From Sialis fuliginosa (Eukaryota > Arthropoda > Insecta > Megaloptera > Sialidae): a stretch of 64,000 nucleotides of DNA. The notes under the pieces were generated by a model that was given only the letters and a program-made list of their open reading frames with translations, was not told where the DNA came from and made no database searches. Position numbers and translations under genes: made by a program. Shown one piece after another: positions 59,990 to 64,000 of the stretch. How positions within the stretch are numbered: position 1 is the first letter of the stretch; the number at the start of each line of letters is the position of its first letter. The stretch spans positions 8,680,001 to 8,744,000 of the forward strand of contig OY540815.1 of the NCBI GenBank assembly GCA_961205875.1, written 5' to 3'.

Positions 59990-60305
59990 AAGATTCTGTG
60001 GATACCTTAATTATTAATTAAATAATTCCAGAATGTAGCTTTTAATTAGTACTTTCACTGAAAATTATAGCGAACACTGTCAAAAAATTTTTGGACCCCC
60101 CTACTAAAATGCAACAAAAAATATCAAATGACCTTTTGATTTTAACTCTTCAGTCACGATACACATATTTGCTTTTCAAGTGATTATCAGAAAAAAAATC
60201 TGTGAACATTTCAGAATGTAGTTTTTAATTAGTACTTTCAATGAAAATTAAAACAAACATATAGTTGATAAAACATTTTGAACTTTTTTTTATAAATCGT
60301 AGTGA
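59990..60305 (+). repeat. Dispersed repeat M, copy 2, with an internal duplication
   Basis: Matches the 35.8 kb copy (ACTAAAATGCAACAAAAAAT, GACCTTTTGATTTTAACTCT). The segment AGAATGTAGYTTTTAATTAG and the following ACTTTCA...GAAAATTA occur twice, at about 60031 and 60214, so part of the repeat is duplicated with a spacing of about 183 bp. Confidence 0.7.
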
Positions 60306-61270
60306 GAATGACTACAGAAGCCTATCAAGTGCGTGCCCAACACGCACTTGACAGTTATATTTCTTTGTATATTTATATTTGCATCATGTAGACCGCCTTT
60401 ATTTTTAGCGCACGTCACTGTCACCATTTACTACAAATGTATTTAATTTCGTAAACTGAAATGACGACTTCAACAATTTCAGCAGAACTATAAACAACAG
60501 CGCGAAACTAGAAAATTAAAAATCATTTCAACGCAAACTACCCACTGCGCATTTCAAATGCAAGCTAGATGAGTTTTTAAGTATTTACTTCCAGTATATT
60601 AGTTCTAATAGTTAACGACTAAGGGATACCGGAATATAGCCTCTAACAAATGAAAAATATTAAGTAGATAGTACTTATAATGTTAGAAATATGAAAATGT
60701 TTTATTATAATATTAACGTCAGGATCTTATTTGATAGATTAACTTGTCACTACGAGTATTTTAAAATAGGTTTTCTTGGAATAAATTAAAATAAGATATT
60801 TGACATTTCACTTAAAAATCTTTAAAATTGAAATTTCCTAAAAAGATTATCTTTAAAATACAAGATGGCAGGAAACGAGAAGATCGATAAAAATATCGAT
60901 GGACTAATCCTATATAGGACGTAAAGCTTATTGAGAATATTTCAAAGGATACGCTAAAAACCAATACGATTAGTAGTATTTTAAAATCAACCATTTTTGA
61001 TACATTTTATTTGAGTAATTCTTGGTTTCTGGATATAAGTTGGAGTTAATCAATTTCAAAAATTTTGATGATTACGCTATATTGTAATTATTTCATCGAT
61101 ATGCTTACTTGTAGATTTCAGAAAATTATTGTTAAAAAAATTGCAATCTTTGTAGAATTATTTCCTAAGAAAATTTTACATATTTTTATCAAACCAAAAC
61201 CACTGGATCATAAATTACTAAAACATTACAAATAAATAATTAAATTCAACACAAAAAATTTTAATTATAT
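60306..61270. other. AT-rich stretch, no gene seen
   Basis: The phrase GTGCGTGCCCAACACGCAC near 60330-60350 is a short perfect hairpin (GTGCGTG / CACGCAC). No coding frame recognised. Confidence 0.4.
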
Positions 61271-61274
61271 ACAT

Positions 61275-61547
61275 TCAATTTACTAAAACGTTATTTTCAT
61301 TACCGAAGAAAACATTAAGACAATCCCGCAGCTCACACAGCACCTCTTGTTTGTGATTTATGAATAAAACCACCACTTCTACCAACCTAACAAAACTGAC
61401 AACACTAAACTGTACTTGTACATAAACAAGTAGAGAATTAAAAACAGAAACTGCAACATCGTCCCAGGCTTGGATCATTAGCAAATACAACTTTGTGCAC
61501 ATGTGTGCAGTAGCAGTGTCGGTTAAAGTGGCCAGACTAACTGTCAG
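61275..61547 (-). other. Minus-strand open frame, possible isolated exon, product unknown
   Basis: Open for 91 codons, with ATG at 61502 giving 75 residues. It is Val/Leu-rich, with a hydrophobic run (VFNSLLVYVQVQFSVVSFVR) and a charged tail (HKQEVLCELRDCL). Composition is less AT-driven than other frames here. A CTGACAG just upstream could be an acceptor, and GGTAATG inside the last codons a donor. No family is recognised and there is no second exon to join, so this stays a weak candidate. Confidence 0.15.
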
Positions 61548-61674
61548 TTAATCTGCTCCAGAAACTTGTACATACTGCCTCGGGGGACGTACATATTAAC
61601 TAATATACATTCAGATGTAACGAACTCCACCAAATCGATGATTCTGTAAGAATATATTAGATCAGGCCTGGCCA

Positions 61675-61745
61675 ACCCAAATTGCCCCGCGGGCAGCACT
61701 CACGACCTAAAATTTTGCGAGGGCCGCACATAAATAAGAAATTTT
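61675..61745 (+). mobile_element. hAT-like terminal fragment
   Basis: CAGGCCTGGCCAACCCAAAT then GGGCAGCACTCACGACC and GAGGGCCGCACATAAATAA is the typical order of an arthropod hAT end, related to the fragment at 53.97 kb. No inverse partner occurs before the window ends. Confidence 0.52.
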
Positions 61746-62520
61746 GTAAATCAATGTTTTTTTTTTAAGTAGAACTACGTCTTCCCTGGCAATATTAGGG
61801 AATAAGCTCGGAAACACGAATGTAACGAAAATATGTCACACTTTGAAAGCTTATATCTCCGGAACTAATAATCATAGAGCAATAAATAAAAAGCCAATAG
61901 ATAGCTTATTTAATCAATTTTATAATATACTGACTTAACCCACCATCCCTAAACTCTATTAATTAAAAATGTTAAGCTAATTTTCACAGATGAAAGGTTT
62001 TAATTGATCTTATTCAATCCGGTGCAAGTGGGAAAAAAGTTTTAGAGAAAAAATTACCCACTACCTCGCATAGAAACCGAGATATTTACGATTTTGTATA
62101 ATTAATAAATAACGAAAAAATCTTAATATTTTACCCCGTCACAGATAAAGAGTTGTAATTTGTCTCATTCGATCTGAGGGAAAAAAACAAGTATGAAGTG
62201 TTCAATCATAGTAAATTTAAAAAAAATATTTAACCAACAACAAAATATATCTGTATTGTTTCAAGTATTTAAAATACTAATAAATAATGGTTTTATTTAT
62301 TCACAAAAATACTTCAAATTCTAATTTTGTATTATATTATAAAACAAAATTATCAATTAAAATGAGTAGTTAAGTCACATAAATAAAACAATATTTTAAA
62401 GAAAAAAACGGTAAATTTAAACCAACCTCAGACATTGTGAAACGACTGATAATTAAAATAAACATTATAAAAACATAATTTGGTCATAGACCCGAATAAA
62501 TTTGAGTATCTAAATATGGT
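61746..62520. other. AT-rich stretch, possible repeat
   Basis: GAAAGCTTATATCTCCGGAA, then related phrases about 150-200 bp later (AACCGAGATATTTACGA), and AGATGAAAGGTTTTAATTGA / AGATAAAGAGTTGTAATTTG suggest an old internal duplication. No gene seen. Confidence 0.3.
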
Positions 62521-62526
62521 GCAATT

Positions 62527-62560
62527 GGGGGGCGAAGCGCCCAGGGGCAATGCCCTTAGT
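62527..62560 (+). mobile_element. Helitron-type 3' terminus
   Basis: GGGGGGCGAAGCGCCC and GGGGCAATGCCC form two adjacent short hairpins, ending in CTTAGT. Helitron 3' ends have a short GC hairpin followed by CTRR, often CTAGT; here one extra T is present. The 5' part upstream was not identified, so only the end is called. Confidence 0.6.
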
Positions 62561-64000
62561 TTATAATATGCAAATAAACTTCAAATTACAATTTTTGATC
62601 TGTAAGAGAGATGATGGTTAAAAATAAGTTTCTCTATTAACGAATTATCACTGAAATACTTTTATAGACAATATGAAACATAATTTTAAACAATTGATAT
62701 TTATTTAAAAATCCGAATGTTGCGCCGATGATTTATTGGGGCAATTTTTGCGTAGAACAATAATAACAACTCTAGGTAGTGTATTATGAGTCCTAAATCT
62801 TTTCTCGTCTAAGATATAAATAAATATAACAGGGTAACAAACTATGTATAAATTCTTTTTTTGACGAATATATCCATACAATCTTATTTTTAATAAAAAA
62901 AAAGCTAAATAAGAGGAAGATAAATCGATCAAAAAACACGCCAATTACGTTGATGTGTCTGCGAAATATCGTTGAACGAAAAAAACATATAGGTATATAC
63001 AGTATACTTAGTACATACAGACAGACAGACAGACATCATCATTAACCCACCAATAATAGGCCTTAGTAGATCACCCATCAAATATAAATAACATACATTT
63101 TAGAGTGATTTGTTGTAAGTACCTCCATGTGTAGTACTGTTATGCCTCGAGAAACAAAGATATTAACACTTGGACTACCTCGAGATTGAATTCAACAACT
63201 ACAATACAATCTATTGTGTATACTGATCAATGTGTATCGAGGTATTCATGTGCATAAATTTATTTATGTACAGTATTACCTAAGATCTAACACTATTAAT
63301 ATTGATCAATGCCTGATATTATAAATAAGTCTATACTAGCCTTACAAAATGGCAGTTGGATAGCAGTTTTTTTATAATAAATTGCTTTAAAATCAAATAC
63401 CAAAATTCATTACAATTTGGCAAAAAGTGAGTTTAATACCAGATTTACTTAGTTACTTAAACTACTGAATTAAAGTTTCGTTCCGACTTAAGTGTAATTT
63501 GGTAACACTGTAAACAATCAGATGTATTGGTGAAATTAGTGCAATATATACACAGTAACATGAAAATCATGGCCTTGTTTTCTGATTCAATTACACTGTT
63601 TGAATTTTCATATACATATTTCTTATTGTCGTGATAATAATTCTAAAATTTTTTTTTATTTTAAATTTTATTACAGACCAGTAAGCTTTGTTAGTAATTA
63701 TTAACTGAAATACTTATGTAAAATGGGAAACTACAACAATAGAAAGAATCTTGGTGAAACATGAATCCTTTTTAATATTTGATTTATTTTTATATTTTAT
63801 TAGAGTTATGATATATTTTAGTACGATAGCAAGTTGTAAAACTTTTATGAAAATTATAACGACAAGGAGTTGAAAACATTATGGAGAAAAATATATATAG
63901 TATGCCCTAATAATTTTATTTGTTCATCATAAATAACATTTGACAAATAAAATCTCAGTTAGTGTTTAGATAAATATCCTATCCCCTGAATGATCTTTAC
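62561..64000. other. AT-rich stretch, no gene seen
   Basis: An (ACAG)n microsatellite of nearly five units lies at 63017-63035. The 79-codon minus frame at 62705-62944 is unrecognised. No element ends seen to the window edge. Confidence 0.45.

Noticed and set aside
1-64000. Retrovirus-like, LTR, Polinton or other virus-derived fossils.
   Set aside because: No paired long terminal repeats, polymerase, integrase or capsid-like frame was recognised anywhere in the window.

Overview
The window is AT-rich eukaryotic DNA (about 70% A+T by eye) with no convincing protein-coding gene. No open frame is longer than about 116 codons. The long ones are mostly AT-biased, lie inside repeats, or begin at non-ATG codons. 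The dense small TIR elements, tRNA-type SINEs, Helitron-like ends and a short CCTAA (TTAGG) run fit an arthropod, most likely an insect with a large repeat-rich genome. That placement is inference. I saw no rRNA gene, no intact tRNA gene, no CRISPR array, no LTR or capsid-bearing element and no viral fossil.

What can be supported is a mobile-element landscape. Four copies of one TA-flanked family (here family A, TIR AGGTACTGGCACCAGT) lie at 1.2, 21.7, 42.2 and 49.7 kb, two in each orientation. Two copies of a second family with a palindromic tip (family C, GGCATSATGCC) lie at 14.2 and 23.5 kb. Other TIR elements lie at 8.8, 10.0, 19.2 (TTAA, piggyBac type), 20.7 (hAT-like), 24.4, 47.1, 49.35, 52.5, 53.8 and 57.1 kb. 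Long foldbacks lie at 8.8, 33.5 (TTAA-flanked), 38.1, 43.4 and 57.7 kb. At 27.2-28.9 kb four elements are stacked: an outer TIR element holds a hAT with an exact 8-bp target duplication, which holds a second hAT, which holds a foldback.

A tRNA-derived SINE is present at 3.3 kb (minus) and 39.6 kb (plus). Helitron-like ends appear at 4.4 and 62.5 kb. Unclassified dispersed repeats recur at 2.4/5.95, 11.1/26.3/46.8, 11.66/54.1 and 35.8/60.0 kb. Local tandem duplications lie at 19.5, 35.3, 40.8, 47.1, 48.15 and 60.0 kb.

Between the repeats are a few islands of more balanced base composition (6.3-6.6, 10.6-10.9, 39.1-39.3, 49.0-49.3, 51.3-51.6, 56.6-56.85 kb). They are the best candidates for conserved regulatory DNA or isolated exons. 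The window could be one long intron or an intergenic gap; the sequence alone does not decide. The two observations most worth following are the near-identical 353-bp foldback at 57.7-58.5 kb, whose arm differences cluster in a tRNA-like stretch, and the MITE at 47.1 kb that can be compared with an empty-site paralogue next to it.
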